A DNA stretch of 64,000 bases from Azotobacter salinestris (GTDB taxonomy: Bacteria; Pseudomonadota; Gammaproteobacteria; Pseudomonadales; Pseudomonadaceae): contig NZ_CP045302.1 in assembly GCF_009363155.1 (NCBI RefSeq), positions 1,611,001 through 1,675,000 on the forward strand. The letters are read 5' to 3'. Shown here piece after piece: positions 8,710-18,635 of this stretch. How positions within the stretch are numbered: position 1 is the stretch's first letter; each line of letters begins with the position of its first letter. A program made the position numbers and the translations under genes. A model generated the notes under the pieces. It was not told the DNA's origin and ran no database searches. It was given only the letters and a program-made list of their open reading frames with translations.

Positions 8710-8726
8710 CGAGCTTGTCAAGCTCG
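8710..8726 (-). terminator. Hairpin downstream of the tRNA cluster
   Basis: A perfect inverted repeat CGAGCTTG/CAAGCTCG with a single T between the arms lies 34 bases after the 3' end of tRNA-Lys. Read leftward it is followed, about 20 bases later, by the T-rich tandem repeat. Together they may end the tRNA transcript. Confidence 0.45.
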
Positions 8727-8760
8727 AGACAGGACGATTTCAACCGTCCACAGGAAGGGA

Positions 8761-8836
8761 TGGTGGGTCGTGTAGGATTCGAACCTACGACCAATTGGTT
8801 AAAAGCCAACTGCTCTACCGACTGAGCTAACGACCC
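8761..8836 (-). tRNA. tRNA-Lys (anticodon TTT)
   Basis: The 76 bases, including an encoded CCA, fold as a cloverleaf: acceptor arm GGGTCGT/ACGACCC, D-arm TAGCTCAGTCGGTAGAGC, anticodon loop CTTTTAA reading TTT, and T-arm GGTTCGAATCC. It is the last of three tRNAs. Confidence 0.97.
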
Positions 8837-8851
8837 AAACACGTGAAGAGA

Positions 8852-8928
8852 TGGTCGGGGTAGAGAGATTCGAACTCCCGACATCCTGCTCCCAAAGCAG
8901 GCGCGCTACCGGACTGCGCTATACCCCG
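8852..8928 (-). tRNA. tRNA-Pro (anticodon TGG)
   Basis: A 77-base cloverleaf with encoded CCA. The acceptor arm starts CGGGGTA, the D-arm is AGCGCAGTCCGGTAGCGC, the anticodon loop reads TGG within TTTGGGA, and the T-arm is GAGTTCGAATCTC. The C1 start is usual for tRNA-Pro. It lies 15 bases upstream of tRNA-Lys. Confidence 0.97.
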
Positions 8929-8937
8929 TCTGAAAGC

Positions 8938-9013
8938 TGGCTCCGCGACCTGGACTCGAACCAGGGACCCAATGATTAACAGTCATTTGCTCTACCGACT
9001 GAGCTATCGCGGA
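8938..9013 (-). tRNA. tRNA-Asn (anticodon GTT)
   Basis: A 76-base cloverleaf with encoded CCA: acceptor TCCGCGA/TCGCGGA, D-arm TAGCTCAGTCGGTAGAGC, anticodon loop CTGTTAA reading GTT, T-arm TGGTTCGAGTCCA. It is the first tRNA of the leftward cluster, 60 bases from the promoter. Confidence 0.97.
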
Positions 9014-9073
9014 ACTTTCATCACTTCTATCTGCAGCGGATCGAAAGACACCGTGTCCGTTGCAGTGGCGCGC

Positions 9074-9101
9074 ATTTTACGGTTCCAGGCGCCTCTGTCA
9101 A
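9074..9101 (-). promoter_or_regulatory. Sigma-70 promoter of the tRNA cluster
   Basis: Read leftward, TTGACA (9096-9101) and TAAAAT (9074-9079) are separated by 16 bases. This near-consensus promoter is followed by a GC-rich stretch (GCGCGCCACTG), as in stringently controlled stable RNA promoters. It would drive tRNA-Asn, tRNA-Pro and tRNA-Lys. Confidence 0.8.
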
Positions 9102-9138
9102 CCCTTGAAAATGCTTTTTATAGCAATCACTTATTTTC

Positions 9139-9165
9139 ACCCTCTCCCCCAACGGGGAAGAGGGT
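9139..9165 (-). terminator. Hairpin after clpB
   Basis: ACCCTCTTCCCC and GGGGGAGAGGGT pair over 12 bases with one wobble and a GTT loop, 12 bases after the clpB stop. There is no T run, so it could also be a dispersed CCCTCTCCCC-type repeat. Confidence 0.4.
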
Positions 9166-9177
9166 CGAGGAACGGCA

Positions 9178-11742
9178 TCAGCCGAAGACGATCTCGTCGT
9201 CCTCCACCCTGGCGGAGATCTTCGCACCAGGAGAAAACTGGCCTGCGAGGATCTGCTGCGCCAGCGGGTTCTCGATCCAGCGCTGGATCGCCCGCTTCAG
9301 AGGCCGTGCCCCGTAGACCGGGTCGTAACCGACGGCGATCAGCTTGTCCAAAGCCTCTTCGGAGAGTTCAAGGCTCAGCTCGCGCTCGGCCAGACGCTGG
9401 CGCAGGCGCTTCAACTGGATCTCGGCGATGCCGGCGATCTGTTCGCGGGCCAGCGGGTCGAAGACCACCACTTCGTCGATGCGGTTGATGAACTCCGGCC
9501 GGAAGTGGTGGCTCACCGCATCCATCACCGCCGCACGCTGCGCCTCGCGATCGCCCGCCAGCTCCTGGATCTGTGCCGAGCCGAGGTTGGAGGTCATCAC
9601 CACCACGGTATTCTTGAAGTCCACGGTGCGCCCGTGGCTATCGGTCAGACGGCCGTCCTCCAGCACCTGCAGGAGAATATTGAACACGTCGGGGTGAGCC
9701 TTTTCCACCTCGTCCATCAGCACCACGGAGTAGGGCTTGCGACGCACCGCCTCGGTCAGGTAGCCGCCCTCCTCATAGCCGACATATCCCGGAGGGGCGC
9801 CGATCAACCGGGCTACCGAGTGCTTCTCCATGAATTCGGACATATCGATGCGCACCAGCGCCTCCTCGGTATCGAAAAGGAACTCGGCCAGCGCCTTGCA
9901 CAGCTCGGTCTTGCCGACCCCGGTCGGACCGAGGAAGAGGAAGGAGCCGCTCGGCCGGTTCGGGTCGGCGAGCCCGGCACGGGAGCGCCGCACCGCATTG
10001 GCCACGGCAGTCACTGCCTCGTCCTGACCGATCACCCGCTGATGCAGCAGCCCCTCCATCTTCAGCAGCTTCTCGCGCTCGCCTTCGAGCATCTTGGCCA
10101 CCGGGATGCCGGTCCACTTGGACACCACCTCGGCGATCTCCTCGTCGGTGACGCGGTTGCGCAACAGCTGGTTCTCCCGCGGCTGAGCACTGTCGGCGGC
10201 AGCCAGCTTGCGCTCCAACTCGGGAATCAGGCCGTACTGCAGCTCGGCCATGCGATTCAGGTCGCCCTTGCGCCGCGCCGCCTCCAGATCCAGCTTGGCC
10301 TGCTCCAGCTGCTGCTGGATCTGCGCCGAGCCCTGCACTTCGGCCTTCTCCGACTTCCAGACCTCCTCGAGGTCGGCGTACTCGCGCTCGAGTTTGGCGA
10401 TGTCCTCTTCCAGCTTGGCCAAACGCTTCCTGGTCGCCTCGTCGGTTTCCTTCTTCAACGCCTCGCGCTCGATCTTCAGCTGGATCAGCCGGCGATCCAG
10501 GCGGTCAAGCTCCTCGGGCTTGGAGTCGATCTCCATGCGAATGCGGCTGGCCGCCTCGTCGATCAGGTCGATGGCCTTGTCCGGCAGTTGGCGGTCGGTG
10601 ATATAGCGGTGCGAAAGCTTGGCCGCGGCGATGATGGCGCCGTCGGTGATGGTCACGCCATGGTGCACCTCGTAGCGCTCCTTCAAGCCGCGCAGGATCG
10701 CGATGGTGTCCTCCTCGCTCGGCTCGTCCACCAGCACCTTCTGGAAGCGACGCTCCAGCGCAGCATCCTTTTCGATGTACTGGCGGTACTCGTCGAGGGT
10801 GGTGGCGCCAACGCAATGCAGTTCGCCGCGCGCCAGCGCGGGCTTGAGCATGTTGCCGGCGTCCATGGCCCCCTCGGCCTTGCCGGCGCCGACCATGGTG
10901 TGCAGCTCGTCGATGAACAGGATGACGCGCCCCTCCTGCTTGGACAGCTCGTTGAGCACCGCCTTCAGACGCTCCTCGAACTCGCCGCGGAACTTGGCGC
11001 CGGCGATCAGCGAGCCCATATCCAGCGCCAGCAGGCGCTTGTCCTTGAGTCCGTCCGGCACCTCGCCGTTGACGATGCGCTGGGCCAGGCCCTCGACGAT
11101 GGCAGTCTTGCCCACACCCGGCTCGCCGATCAGCACCGGATTGTTCTTGGTGCGCCGCTGCAGCACCTGGATGGTGCGGCGGATCTCGTCGTCGCGTCCG
11201 ATCACCGGATCGAGCTTGCCCTCCTCGGCCCGCGCGGTCATGTCGACGCAGTACTTGTCCAAGGCCTGGCGGGACTCCTCGGCGTTCGGATCGTTGACCG
11301 TCTGGCCGCCACGCAGGTTGTTGATGGCGTTCTCGATGGCCTTCTTCGACACGCCCTGCTCGAGCAGCAGCTTGCCCAAGCGAGTATTGCCGTCCAGCGC
11401 GGCGAGCAGCACCAGTTCGCTGGAGATGAACTGGTCGCCCTTCTGCTGGGCCAGGCGATCCGCCTGGTTGAGCAGACGCGCCAGATCCTGGGACAGATTC
11501 ATGTCCCCGGTGGGGTTCTGCAGCTTGGGCAGCTGATCCAGGGCCTTGGTCAGCGCCTGGCGCAGGCTGTTGATATCGAAGCCGACCTGCATCAGGAGCG
11601 GCTTGATCGAGCCTCCCTGCTGATCGAGCAGCGCCTGCATCAGGTGTAGCGGCTCGATGGCGGCGTGGTCGAGGCCGACCGCCACGGACTGGGCATCGGA
11701 CAAGGCAAGTTGCAGTTTGCTGGTCAATCGGTCGATTCGCAT
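9178..11742 (-). CDS. clpB: ATP-dependent disaggregase ClpB
   Basis: Hexameric AAA+ chaperone that pulls proteins out of aggregates together with DnaK. The ATG at 11742 gives 854 residues ([11 protein letters not shown]), the P. aeruginosa length; longer in-frame extensions upstream are not coding. In order: the Clp N-domain (about 1-145), AAA-1 with GEPGVGKTA near 205, the coiled-coil M-domain at about 400-520 ([17 protein letters not shown]), AAA-2 with GPTGVGKTE near 605, and the small C-terminal domain. A heat-shock type promoter lies 60-90 bases upstream. Confidence 0.97.
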   Translation of the reverse strand: MRIDRLTSKLQLALSDAQSVAVGLDHAAIEPLHLMQALLDQQGGSIKPLLMQVGFDINSLRQALTKALDQLPKLQNPTGDMNLSQDLARLLNQADRLAQQKGDQFISSELVLLAALDGNTRLGKLLLEQGVSKKAIENAINNLRGGQTVNDPNAEESRQALDKYCVDMTARAEEGKLDPVIGRDDEIRRTIQVLQRRTKNNPVLIGEPGVGKTAIVEGLAQRIVNGEVPDGLKDKRLLALDMGSLIAGAKFRGEFEERLKAVLNELSKQEGRVILFIDELHTMVGAGKAEGAMDAGNMLKPALARGELHCVGATTLDEYRQYIEKDAALERRFQKVLVDEPSEEDTIAILRGLKERYEVHHGVTITDGAIIAAAKLSHRYITDRQLPDKAIDLIDEAASRIRMEIDSKPEELDRLDRRLIQLKIEREALKKETDEATRKRLAKLEEDIAKLEREYADLEEVWKSEKAEVQGSAQIQQQLEQAKLDLEAARRKGDLNRMAELQYGLIPELERKLAAADSAQPRENQLLRNRVTDEEIAEVVSKWTGIPVAKMLEGEREKLLKMEGLLHQRVIGQDEAVTAVANAVRRSRAGLADPNRPSGSFLFLGPTGVGKTELCKALAEFLFDTEEALVRIDMSEFMEKHSVARLIGAPPGYVGYEEGGYLTEAVRRKPYSVVLMDEVEKAHPDVFNILLQVLEDGRLTDSHGRTVDFKNTVVVMTSNLGSAQIQELAGDREAQRAAVMDAVSHHFRPEFINRIDEVVVFDPLAREQIAGIAEIQLKRLRQRLAERELSLELSEEALDKLIAVGYDPVYGARPLKRAIQRWIENPLAQQILAGQFSPGAKISARVEDDEIVFG

Positions 11743-11801
11743 GGGGTCATCCTTCCTGAAGGAGCGGGCTGGCGCACTGAAGGGCCTGCCGAGTTGAAGC
11801 A

Positions 11802-11830
11802 TAGATAAGGATGATTGGCGGGGATTCAAG
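11802..11830 (-). promoter_or_regulatory. Sigma-32 heat-shock promoter of clpB
   Basis: Read leftward, CTTGAA (its TTCAAG complement at 11825-11830) is followed after 14 bases by CCTTATCTA (11802-11810). The sigma-32 consensus is CTTGAA, 13-15 bases, CCCCATNTA. Both elements and the spacing fit, and clpB is a classic sigma-32 target. Confidence 0.75.
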
Positions 11831-11915
11831 GCCGCGGGATTGATCCGCGTCAGCAAGCCAAGCCGATGGGTCGGAAAATCGACACTGGAGTCTGTCCGGC
11901 CGCGAGAGAAGCCGA

Positions 11916-12644
11916 TCAGGGAGCGGCCAGCCACACCAGACTGGCGAAGCGACCTGTACGCGGAGCGCGGCGATAGGAGTAGAAACGCGCATCCTGGAAG
12001 GTACAGAGGCCGCCGCCATAGACAGCCTCGACGCCGCGGGCGGCCAGGCGGATGCGCGCCAACTGATAGAGGTCGGCCATGAAGCGCCCCGGGTTGCGGC
12101 TTGCCACGAAGGCTGAAGCGGCCTGCGGATGGCGCTCGAGAAAGGCCTCGCGCACCTCGGGACCGACCTCGAAAGCCGCCGGGCCGATGGCCGGGCCGAG
12201 CCAGACCAGCAGATTTTCCGGTGCCACAGCCAGGGCGTCCAGGGTCGCCTCCAGCACCCCGCCGGCCAGCCCGCGCCAACCGGCATGGGCTGCCGCCACG
12301 CGCGTACCGGCGCGGTCGCAGAACAATACCGGCAGGCAGTCGGCAGTGAGAATGGCACAGGCAATACCGGAGCGATCCGTCCAGCTGGCATCGGCCTCGG
12401 GCGCCAGCGCCGGATCGGCCGGCACCACCATCACCCCATGCACCTGCCGCAGCCAGGCCGGATCGCAGCCAAGGCCAGACTGCAGGCGCCGGCGATTCTC
12501 GGTCACGCTCTCCGGCGCGTCCCCGACATGGTCGCCGAGATTGAAGCTATCGAAGGGCGCGGCGCTGACGCCTCCCTCGCGAGTCGTCACACAGGCGCGC
12601 ACCCGTGCTGGTGCGGGCCAGTCAGGCACCAGCCGGGCATCCAT
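11916..12644 (-). CDS. pgeF: Peptidoglycan editing factor PgeF (YfiH)
   Basis: Cytoplasmic protein of the multicopper-polyphenol-oxidase/laccase family that in E. coli prevents wrong amino acids (L-Ser) in peptidoglycan precursors. The 242 residues from the ATG at 12644 carry the conserved [16 protein letters not shown] and AAHAGWRGL blocks with their metal-binding His and Cys residues, and C-terminal FYSYRR. The start overlaps the rluD stop (ATGA), so the two genes are coupled. A much longer upstream reading frame is only the antisense-free extension through rluD and is not used. Confidence 0.94.
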   Translation of the reverse strand: MDARLVPDWPAPARVRACVTTREGGVSAAPFDSFNLGDHVGDAPESVTENRRRLQSGLGCDPAWLRQVHGVMVVPADPALAPEADASWTDRSGIACAILTADCLPVLFCDRAGTRVAAAHAGWRGLAGGVLEATLDALAVAPENLLVWLGPAIGPAAFEVGPEVREAFLERHPQAASAFVASRNPGRFMADLYQLARIRLAARGVEAVYGGGLCTFQDARFYSYRRAPRTGRFASLVWLAAP

Positions 12645-13615
12645 CAGACGAAGGCCTCGTTGTCCTGACGCAGCAGCGTCAGCAGCCAGACGAAATCGTC
12701 CGGCAACGATGCCTCCCACTTCAAGCGCTCGCCGCTGGCCGGATGATCCAGTTCGAGAAAGCGGGCGTGCAGAGCCTGGCGCGGAAACTCCCGGAGCGCC
12801 TGCACCAGGGTCGGACTGGCCGCCGGTGGAATGCGGAAGCGCCCGCCATAGACAGGGTCGCCCACCAGCGGATAGCCGACGTGCGCCATGTGCACGCGAA
12901 TCTGGTGGGTTCGCCCGGTCTCCAGCTTGATGCGGGCATGGGTGTGTGCGCGAAAACGCTCGAGCACGCGATAGTGGCTGACCGCAGGCTTGCCGCCCTC
13001 GACTACCGCCATGCGCTGGCGCTGCTGGCCATGCCGGCCGATGGGCGCGTCGATGGTACCGCCGGCGGTGATCACGCCGACCACGATGGCCTCGTAGATG
13101 CGGCTGACACTGCGCTTCTGCAACTGCTCGACCAGTCGGGTCTGCGCCTGCAGGGTCTTGGCTACCACCATCAGGCCGGTAGTGTCCTTGTCGAGGCGGT
13201 GGACGATGCCCGCACGCGGCACGTTGACGAGCCCCGGCACATGATGCAGCAGCGCATTGAGCAAGGTACCGTCGGCATGTCCGGCAGCCGGATGCACGAC
13301 CAGCCCGGCCGGCTTGTTCAGCACCAGGATCTGTTCGTCCTCGTGGACGATATCCAGCTCGATGGCCTGGGCGATCCACTCGCCCTGCGCCTGCTGCTCG
13401 GCATCCAGCTCGAGCAGGGCGCCGCCATGCACGATGTCACGGGGGCGCAGCACGGCACCATCGACGGTCAGACGCCCGTCCTTGATCCAGGCGGCCAGGC
13501 GCGAGCGGGAATGTTCGGCAAAGAGCTGTGCGGCGACCTGGTCGAGGCGCTGACCGCCCAGCTCGAAGGGGACTTCGGCACGAAGTCGGATGGCCTGATC
13601 GTTGTGTATTGACAT
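12644..13615 (-). CDS. rluD: 23S rRNA pseudouridine synthase RluD
   Basis: Makes pseudouridines 1911, 1915 and 1917 in helix 69 of 23S rRNA. The 323 residues from the ATG at 13615 (MSIHNDQ) include an N-terminal S4 RNA-binding domain (RLDQVAAQLFAEHSRSRLAAWI) and the catalytic HRLDKDTTG motif with the active aspartate near residue 140. The GRTHQIRVH motif is near 240. It is transcribed divergently from bamD, with a 146-base spacer, and pgeF follows with a four-base overlap. Confidence 0.95.
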   Translation of the reverse strand: MSIHNDQAIRLRAEVPFELGGQRLDQVAAQLFAEHSRSRLAAWIKDGRLTVDGAVLRPRDIVHGGALLELDAEQQAQGEWIAQAIELDIVHEDEQILVLNKPAGLVVHPAAGHADGTLLNALLHHVPGLVNVPRAGIVHRLDKDTTGLMVVAKTLQAQTRLVEQLQKRSVSRIYEAIVVGVITAGGTIDAPIGRHGQQRQRMAVVEGGKPAVSHYRVLERFRAHTHARIKLETGRTHQIRVHMAHVGYPLVGDPVYGGRFRIPPAASPTLVQALREFPRQALHARFLELDHPASGERLKWEASLPDDFVWLLTLLRQDNEAFV

Positions 13616-13761
13616 GCTCGGCAATGGCGGGGCACGGCCTTTGGTTTCGGCCATGCGCTTGTGGTTAAATACGGCCCCTCTGCCCCGGCTCACGCGGGGC
13701 GCCCATCATAACAGGACGGCCCGGCCCCCGACAGCCGCCGTCACAGGGACGCACAGCCTCC

Positions 13762-14775
13762 ATGCACCTGAAACACCTGCTGCTGATCGCCTCGCTCGTT
13801 CTCATCGCCGCCTGCGGATCGAAGAAGGAGAAGGAGGATGTCGTCGACGAGAACCTGAGCGAAACCGAGCTGTACCAGCAGGCCCAGAACGACCTCAACA
13901 ACGAGAACTATAGCGCCGCGACCAGCAAGCTGAAGGCCCTGGAGTCGCGCTATCCGTTCGGCCGCCATGCCGAACAGGCGCAGCTCGAACTGATCTACGC
14001 CTATTACAAGAGCCAGGAGACGGAAGCCTCGCGTTCTGCTGCCGAGCGCTTCATCCGCCTGCACCCGCAGCACCCGAATGTCGACTACGCCTACTACCTC
14101 AAGGGCCTGGCCTCCTTCGACCAGGATCGCGGCCTGCTGTCGCGCTTCCTGCCGCTGGACATGACCAAGCGCGACCCGGGTGCGGCCCGCGACTCCTTCA
14201 ACGAGTTCGCCCAGCTCACCAGCCGCTTTCCGAACAGCCGCTATGCGCCGGACGCCAAGGCGCGCATGGTCTATCTGCGCAACCTGCTGGCCGCCTACGA
14301 GATCCACGTCGCCCACTATTACCTGAAGCGCGAGGCCTACGTCGCCGCCGCCAACCGCGGCCGCTATGTGGTGGAGAACCTCCAGGAGACCCCTGCAGTG
14401 GGCGATGGCCTGGCAGTGATGGTCGAGGCTTATCAGCGGCTGACCCTGGACGAACTGGCCGCCTCCAGCCTGGAAACCCTGAAGCTGAACTACCCGGATC
14501 ATCCGAGCCTGCAGAACGGGCAGTTCGTGCCACTGGAGGAGGAAGAGGACAACCGCTCCTGGCTGGGCAAGTACACCCTCGGCCTGATCGAAAGCAAGCC
14601 GCCGCTGCCCCCGGGCGAAACCCGCGCCAACCAGGATATCCGTCGCATGTACGAGGAAGCCCGCCAGGAAATCCGCGCCGACCTGAAGCAAGGCGAGGAG
14701 ACTCCCGAAGCGGTCGAGGCCGCCGATCGCAAGCCCAAGCGCGCCTGGTGGAATCCTCTTCGCCTACTCGACTGA
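13762..14775 (+). CDS. bamD: Outer membrane assembly lipoprotein BamD
   Basis: Essential lipoprotein of the BAM complex that inserts beta-barrel proteins in the outer membrane. The signal peptide ends in the lipobox LIAAC, with the lipidated cysteine at residue 19. TPR-like helices follow ([36 protein letters not shown]). The 337 residues match the pseudomonad ComL/BamD length; the C-terminal 60 or so residues (EEEEDNRSW ... DRKPKRAWW) extend beyond E. coli BamD. Divergent from rluD and closed by a strong hairpin. Confidence 0.95.
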   Translation: MHLKHLLLIASLVLIAACGSKKEKEDVVDENLSETELYQQAQNDLNNENYSAATSKLKALESRYPFGRHAEQAQLELIYAYYKSQETEASRSAAERFIRLHPQHPNVDYAYYLKGLASFDQDRGLLSRFLPLDMTKRDPGAARDSFNEFAQLTSRFPNSRYAPDAKARMVYLRNLLAAYEIHVAHYYLKREAYVAAANRGRYVVENLQETPAVGDGLAVMVEAYQRLTLDELAASSLETLKLNYPDHPSLQNGQFVPLEEEEDNRSWLGKYTLGLIESKPPLPPGETRANQDIRRMYEEARQEIRADLKQGEETPEAVEAADRKPKRAWWNPLRLLD

Positions 14776-14793
14776 AGCAGTGCCGGCAACACG

Positions 14794-14829
14794 AACAAGA
14801 AGGAAGGCCCAAGGGCCTCCCTTCTTGTT
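14794..14829. terminator. Bidirectional terminator between bamD and nadE
   Basis: A 17-base-pair imperfect stem (AACAAGAAGGAAGGCCC against GGGCCTCCCTTCTTGTT, one mismatch) lies between the two convergent genes. T-rich ends on both sides let it work in both directions. Confidence 0.8.
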
Positions 14830-14872
14830 TCAGCAGTAGGCCAGCCACATGAGGACGGCCCATACTCCTCGC

Positions 14873-16507
14873 TCAATCCCCCAGCCGCCAGCCGGAAGTG
14901 ATTGGATAGCGGCGGTCCCGACCGAAGCCACGCTGGGTCACCCGTACCCCGACGGCCGCCTGTCGGCGCTTGTATTCGTTGAGGTCCACGAGCCGCAGCA
15001 CCCGCTTGACGGTGTCCTCGTCGAAGCCCTCGGCGATGATGGCGTTGGCCGAGAGGTCATACTCGATGTACAGCTTGAGGATCTCGTCGAGCACTGGATA
15101 GGGCGGCAGGGAATCCTCGTCCTTCTGACCCGGAGCCAGTTCGGCCGACGGCGGACGGTCGATGACGCGCTGGGGTATCACCGCACCCAGGCGGTTGCGG
15201 TAGTCGCAGAGACGGAACACTAGGGTCTTGGGCACGTCCTTGAGCACGTCGAAACCGCCGGCCATGTCGCCGTAGAGCGTCGCATAGCCTACCGCCATCT
15301 CGCTCTTGTTGCCGGTGGTCAGCACCAGATAGCCCTTCTTGTTGGAAATGGCCATCAGCAGGGTACCGCGGCAGCGTGCCTGCAGGTTCTCCTCGGTGGT
15401 ATCCCGACCGAGCCCCTCGAACACCGGCGCCAGGGTACCCATGAAGGCCTCGACCATCGGCGCGATCGGCAGCACCCGATAGGTCACGCCCAGCGCACGC
15501 GCTTCGGCCTCGGCATCCTCGAGGCTCATCTGCGCCGTGTAGTGATAGGGCATCATCACCGCCTCGACCCGCTCAGCACCGAGCGCATCCACCGCCACGG
15601 CCAGGGTCAGCGCCGAATCGATGCCGCCGGACAGCCCCAGGATCACCCCCTTGAAGCCGTTCTTGCGCACATAGTCGCGCACTCCCAGCACCAGCGCCTG
15701 GTAGACGCTCGCCTCCAGCTCGGGCAGCGGCGCACAGCTGGCGGCACGCGGCAGCACCGCCCCGTCGTCCTCGACGCAGAGATCGACCGGATAAAGCCCT
15801 TCGATGAAGGCCGGCGCACGCTGGACGACCTGACCGTCCGCTGCAACTACGCAGGAGCCGCCGTCGAAGACCAGCTCGTCCTGGCCGCCGACCTGATTGA
15901 CGTAGATCACCGGCATGCCGCCTTCGCTCGTCCGCGCAGCGAGGATCTCCTCGCGCTCGCGCTGCTTGTCCAGATGGAAGGGCGAAGCATTCAGGCTGAG
16001 CATCAGCCGCGCTCCGGCCTCGCGTGCCTGGCGCATGGGCCCGGAGAACCAGATGTCTTCGCAGATCGACAGGGCCACCGGCACCCCCTTGATATCCAGC
16101 AGACAGGCCTCGCTGCCCGGATCGAAATAGCGACGCTCGTCGAACACCCGGTAGTTCGGCAGATGCTGCTTGTAGTAGCGTGCCAGAAGTTCGCCATCGG
16201 CGATCACCGCGGCGGCGTTGAAGCGCTGCCCATCTTCCAGCCAGGGATAGCCGATCACCAGATAGATACCCCGCACCTCGTCCTTGAGTCGCTGCAGGCC
16301 TTGTTCGATACGCAACTGCATGCTCGAGCGCAGCAGCAGATCCTCCGGCGGGTAGCCGCACAGCGCCAGCTCGGGAAACACGATGACATCCGCGCCCCAG
16401 TCGTCGCGGGCGCTGCAGGCTGCCTCGATGATGCGCTCGACATTGCCGTGCACATCGCCGACGCGCAGATTCAGTTGGGCCATCACGACCCGCAGGGTTT
16501 GGCTCAT
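14873..16507 (-). CDS. nadE: Glutamine-dependent NAD+ synthetase NadE
   Basis: Amidates deamido-NAD+ to NAD+ with glutamine as nitrogen donor. The 544 residues from the ATG at 16507 (MSQTLRVVMAQLNLRVGD) comprise an N-terminal nitrilase-type glutaminase domain, with the catalytic Glu in FPELAL, Lys near YKQHLPNY and Cys in SICEDIW. The C-terminal synthetase domain has the ATP pyrophosphatase loop GLSGGIDSAL near residue 288. Convergent to bamD and divergent from the PP0621-type gene, with a 227-base spacer. Confidence 0.95.
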   Translation of the reverse strand: MSQTLRVVMAQLNLRVGDVHGNVERIIEAACSARDDWGADVIVFPELALCGYPPEDLLLRSSMQLRIEQGLQRLKDEVRGIYLVIGYPWLEDGQRFNAAAVIADGELLARYYKQHLPNYRVFDERRYFDPGSEACLLDIKGVPVALSICEDIWFSGPMRQAREAGARLMLSLNASPFHLDKQREREEILAARTSEGGMPVIYVNQVGGQDELVFDGGSCVVAADGQVVQRAPAFIEGLYPVDLCVEDDGAVLPRAASCAPLPELEASVYQALVLGVRDYVRKNGFKGVILGLSGGIDSALTLAVAVDALGAERVEAVMMPYHYTAQMSLEDAEAEARALGVTYRVLPIAPMVEAFMGTLAPVFEGLGRDTTEENLQARCRGTLLMAISNKKGYLVLTTGNKSEMAVGYATLYGDMAGGFDVLKDVPKTLVFRLCDYRNRLGAVIPQRVIDRPPSAELAPGQKDEDSLPPYPVLDEILKLYIEYDLSANAIIAEGFDEDTVKRVLRLVDLNEYKRRQAAVGVRVTQRGFGRDRRYPITSGWRLGD

Positions 16508-16734
16508 GGCCGTCTCCACCGATGAGTATGACGCGCCCGGCATGCACACGCGCGCGCTCCGAAAAAATCCATTCTCCCGCATCGACGCCCGCGGAAACAA
16601 CGCACGCAGGCTCCGGGGCGAACTGGGCAACACCTTCCGAAGCATGCCGACCGGTGCACGGAAGCAGGCAACGACATGGCCCCGGGAAACTCCGGCTTGC
16701 TAAAATGCCACCTCTCTTTCGATTAGAGCACCCC

Positions 16735-16977
16735 ATGGGCCTGTTTCGTCTGCTGTTCTGGATCCTCGTCATCATCGCCGTCATCTGGCTCTGGCGCCGG
16801 CTGACGCGTCCGGCTTCGCCCCCCGCCGCCAAGAGCGGCGCCGAACCCCCCAAGCCCATGGTGCGCTGCGCTCACTGCGGCATACATCTGCCGCGCGAGG
16901 AAGCCCTCGCCGAAGACAGTCTCTGGTACTGCAGCCAGGCGCATCTGACCCAGGGCCCGCGACACGGTGGGCGCTAA
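16735..16977 (+). CDS. PP0621-family small membrane protein
   Basis: An 80-residue protein with one N-terminal membrane helix (LLFWILVIIAVIWLWRRL) and a cytoplasmic zinc-ribbon-like tail with CAHC and a later single Cys (WYCSQAHL). It fits the short family named after P. putida PP_0621, found directly upstream of pilS. Its last 11 bases overlap the pilS start, so the two are probably co-translated. Function unknown; a link to PilS is inference from position only. Confidence 0.75.
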   Translation: MGLFRLLFWILVIIAVIWLWRRLTRPASPPAAKSGAEPPKPMVRCAHCGIHLPREEALAEDSLWYCSQAHLTQGPRHGGR

Positions 16978-18574
16978 ACCCCTGCCGAAGGACAGCGCCT
17001 CGCTGGCCGGCAGCGTGCCGAGCGGCAACGTCCTGCGCCTGTACCACCTGTACCGGCTGGTGATCGGCCTGCTGCTGGTACTGCTGATCTCCAGCAATCT
17101 GGACGAGCGACTGTTGCAGGTCGCTTACCCGGACCTGTTCCGCCATGGCAGCTGGCTCTACCTGATCCTGAACATCCTGGTCGCCGTCCTGGTACACCAC
17201 CCCAAGCCCCTGCAGCTGTTCAGCCTGGCGCTGGTCGACGTGATCCTGCTCTCGGGTCTGCTCTATACGGCCGGAGGCCCGTCCAGCGGCATCGGCAACC
17301 TGATCATCGTCTCGGTCGCCGTCGCCAACATCCTCCTGCGCGGCCGGATCGGCCTGCTGATCGCCGCCGTGGCGGCCAGCGGTCTGGTCTACATGACCTT
17401 CTACCTGGGACTCAACCGTCCCGCGGCAGCCACCCAGTACGTGCATGCGGGAGCATTGGGCTCGCTGTGCTTCGCCGCTGCGCTGCTCGTGCAGAGCCTG
17501 ACCCGCCGCCTGCAGCGCAGCGAATCCCTGGCCGAGCGACGCGCCGCCGAGGTCGCCGACCTGCAGGCCCTGAACGCGCAGATCCTGGAGCGCATGCGGA
17601 CCGGCATCCTGGTGCTCGACCCGCAGCAGCAGGTGCTGCTGGCCAATCAGAGCGCCTTCACCCTGCTCGGCAATCCCGCACTGGTCGGCCAGCCACTCGC
17701 CGGTCACTGCCCTGCGCTGGTCGAACGCCTGAAACATTGGCAGCAGAACCCGACCCTGCGCCCGCAGGATCTGCACACCCTGCCCCATGGCCCGCTGGTG
17801 CAGCCGAACTTCGTTCCGCTCACGCGAGGCGGAAAGCAGAGCATCCTGGTTTTCCTCGAGGATGTCTCGCAGATCGCCCAGCAGGCTCAGCAGCTCAAGC
17901 TCGCCTCGCTCGGCCGCCTGACCGCCGGCATCGCCCACGAGATCCGCAATCCGCTCGGCGCCATCAGCCATGCGGCGCAGTTGCTGCAGGAGTCCGACGA
18001 CCTCGACGGCCCTGACCGGCGCCTGGCGCAGATCATCCAGGATCAGTCGCGACGCATGAACTTGGTGATCGAGAACGTGCTGCAGCTGTCGCGCCGGCGC
18101 CAGGCACAACCGCAGCTGCTCGACTTGAAATACTGGCTGCACCGCTTCGCCAGCGAATATCGCGCCTCGGCAGCACCAAACCAGATCCTGCATCTGGAAA
18201 TTCAGAGCGGCTCCCTGAAGACCCGCATGGATTCGAACCAGCTCATCCAGGTTCTCAACAACCTGGTCCAGAACGGCCTGCGCTACAGCGCCCAATGTCA
18301 TCCGCAGGGGCAGGTCTGGCTCAAACTGTTCCGCGATCCGGAAAGCGACCTGCCGGTGCTCGAGGTGCGCGACGACGGGCCCGGCGTGCCGGCCGCGCAG
18401 ATCGAGCACATTTTCGAGCCGTTCTTCACCACGGAAAGCAAGGGAACCGGGCTGGGACTGTACCTCTCCCGCGAGCTGTGCGAGAGCAATCAGGCCCGCC
18501 TCGACTACCGCGGGGACGAAGGCAAGGGCGGCTGCTTCCGCATCACCTTCGCCCATCCGCGCAAGCTGAGCTAG
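16967..18574 (+). CDS. pilS: Pilus-regulating sensor histidine kinase PilS
   Basis: Polar inner membrane kinase that senses pilin levels in the membrane and controls PilR. The GTG start at 16967 overlaps the previous gene by 11 bases. Six membrane segments lie within about residues 25-180, followed by a PAS-like domain (about 205-300). The dimerisation/His-box GIAHEIRNPLG carries the phosphoacceptor H324, and the ATPase domain has N (NNLVQNGLRYS), G1 (DDGPGVP) and G2 (GTGLGL) boxes. The 535 residues fit P. aeruginosa PilS. pilR follows after 61 bases. Confidence 0.95.
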   Translation: MGAKPLPKDSASLAGSVPSGNVLRLYHLYRLVIGLLLVLLISSNLDERLLQVAYPDLFRHGSWLYLILNILVAVLVHHPKPLQLFSLALVDVILLSGLLYTAGGPSSGIGNLIIVSVAVANILLRGRIGLLIAAVAASGLVYMTFYLGLNRPAAATQYVHAGALGSLCFAAALLVQSLTRRLQRSESLAERRAAEVADLQALNAQILERMRTGILVLDPQQQVLLANQSAFTLLGNPALVGQPLAGHCPALVERLKHWQQNPTLRPQDLHTLPHGPLVQPNFVPLTRGGKQSILVFLEDVSQIAQQAQQLKLASLGRLTAGIAHEIRNPLGAISHAAQLLQESDDLDGPDRRLAQIIQDQSRRMNLVIENVLQLSRRRQAQPQLLDLKYWLHRFASEYRASAAPNQILHLEIQSGSLKTRMDSNQLIQVLNNLVQNGLRYSAQCHPQGQVWLKLFRDPESDLPVLEVRDDGPGVPAAQIEHIFEPFFTTESKGTGLGLYLSRELCESNQARLDYRGDEGKGGCFRITFAHPRKLS

Positions 18575-18635
18575 ACAGATTCCGGATGTCCCCCTCTTCC
18601 CCTCTCCCCTTCGCCACCTGCAACCGAGCCCGACT

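Noticed and set aside
8519-8830. A frame covering the tandem repeat and part of tRNA-Lys
   Set aside because: Its middle is only the repeat read as KTGKNRKKQE and its end is inside a tRNA gene; no ribosome binding site.
8761-9013. Integration site for a genomic island at the tRNA cluster
   Set aside because: No integrase, no duplicated tRNA 3' end and the flanking genes are core.
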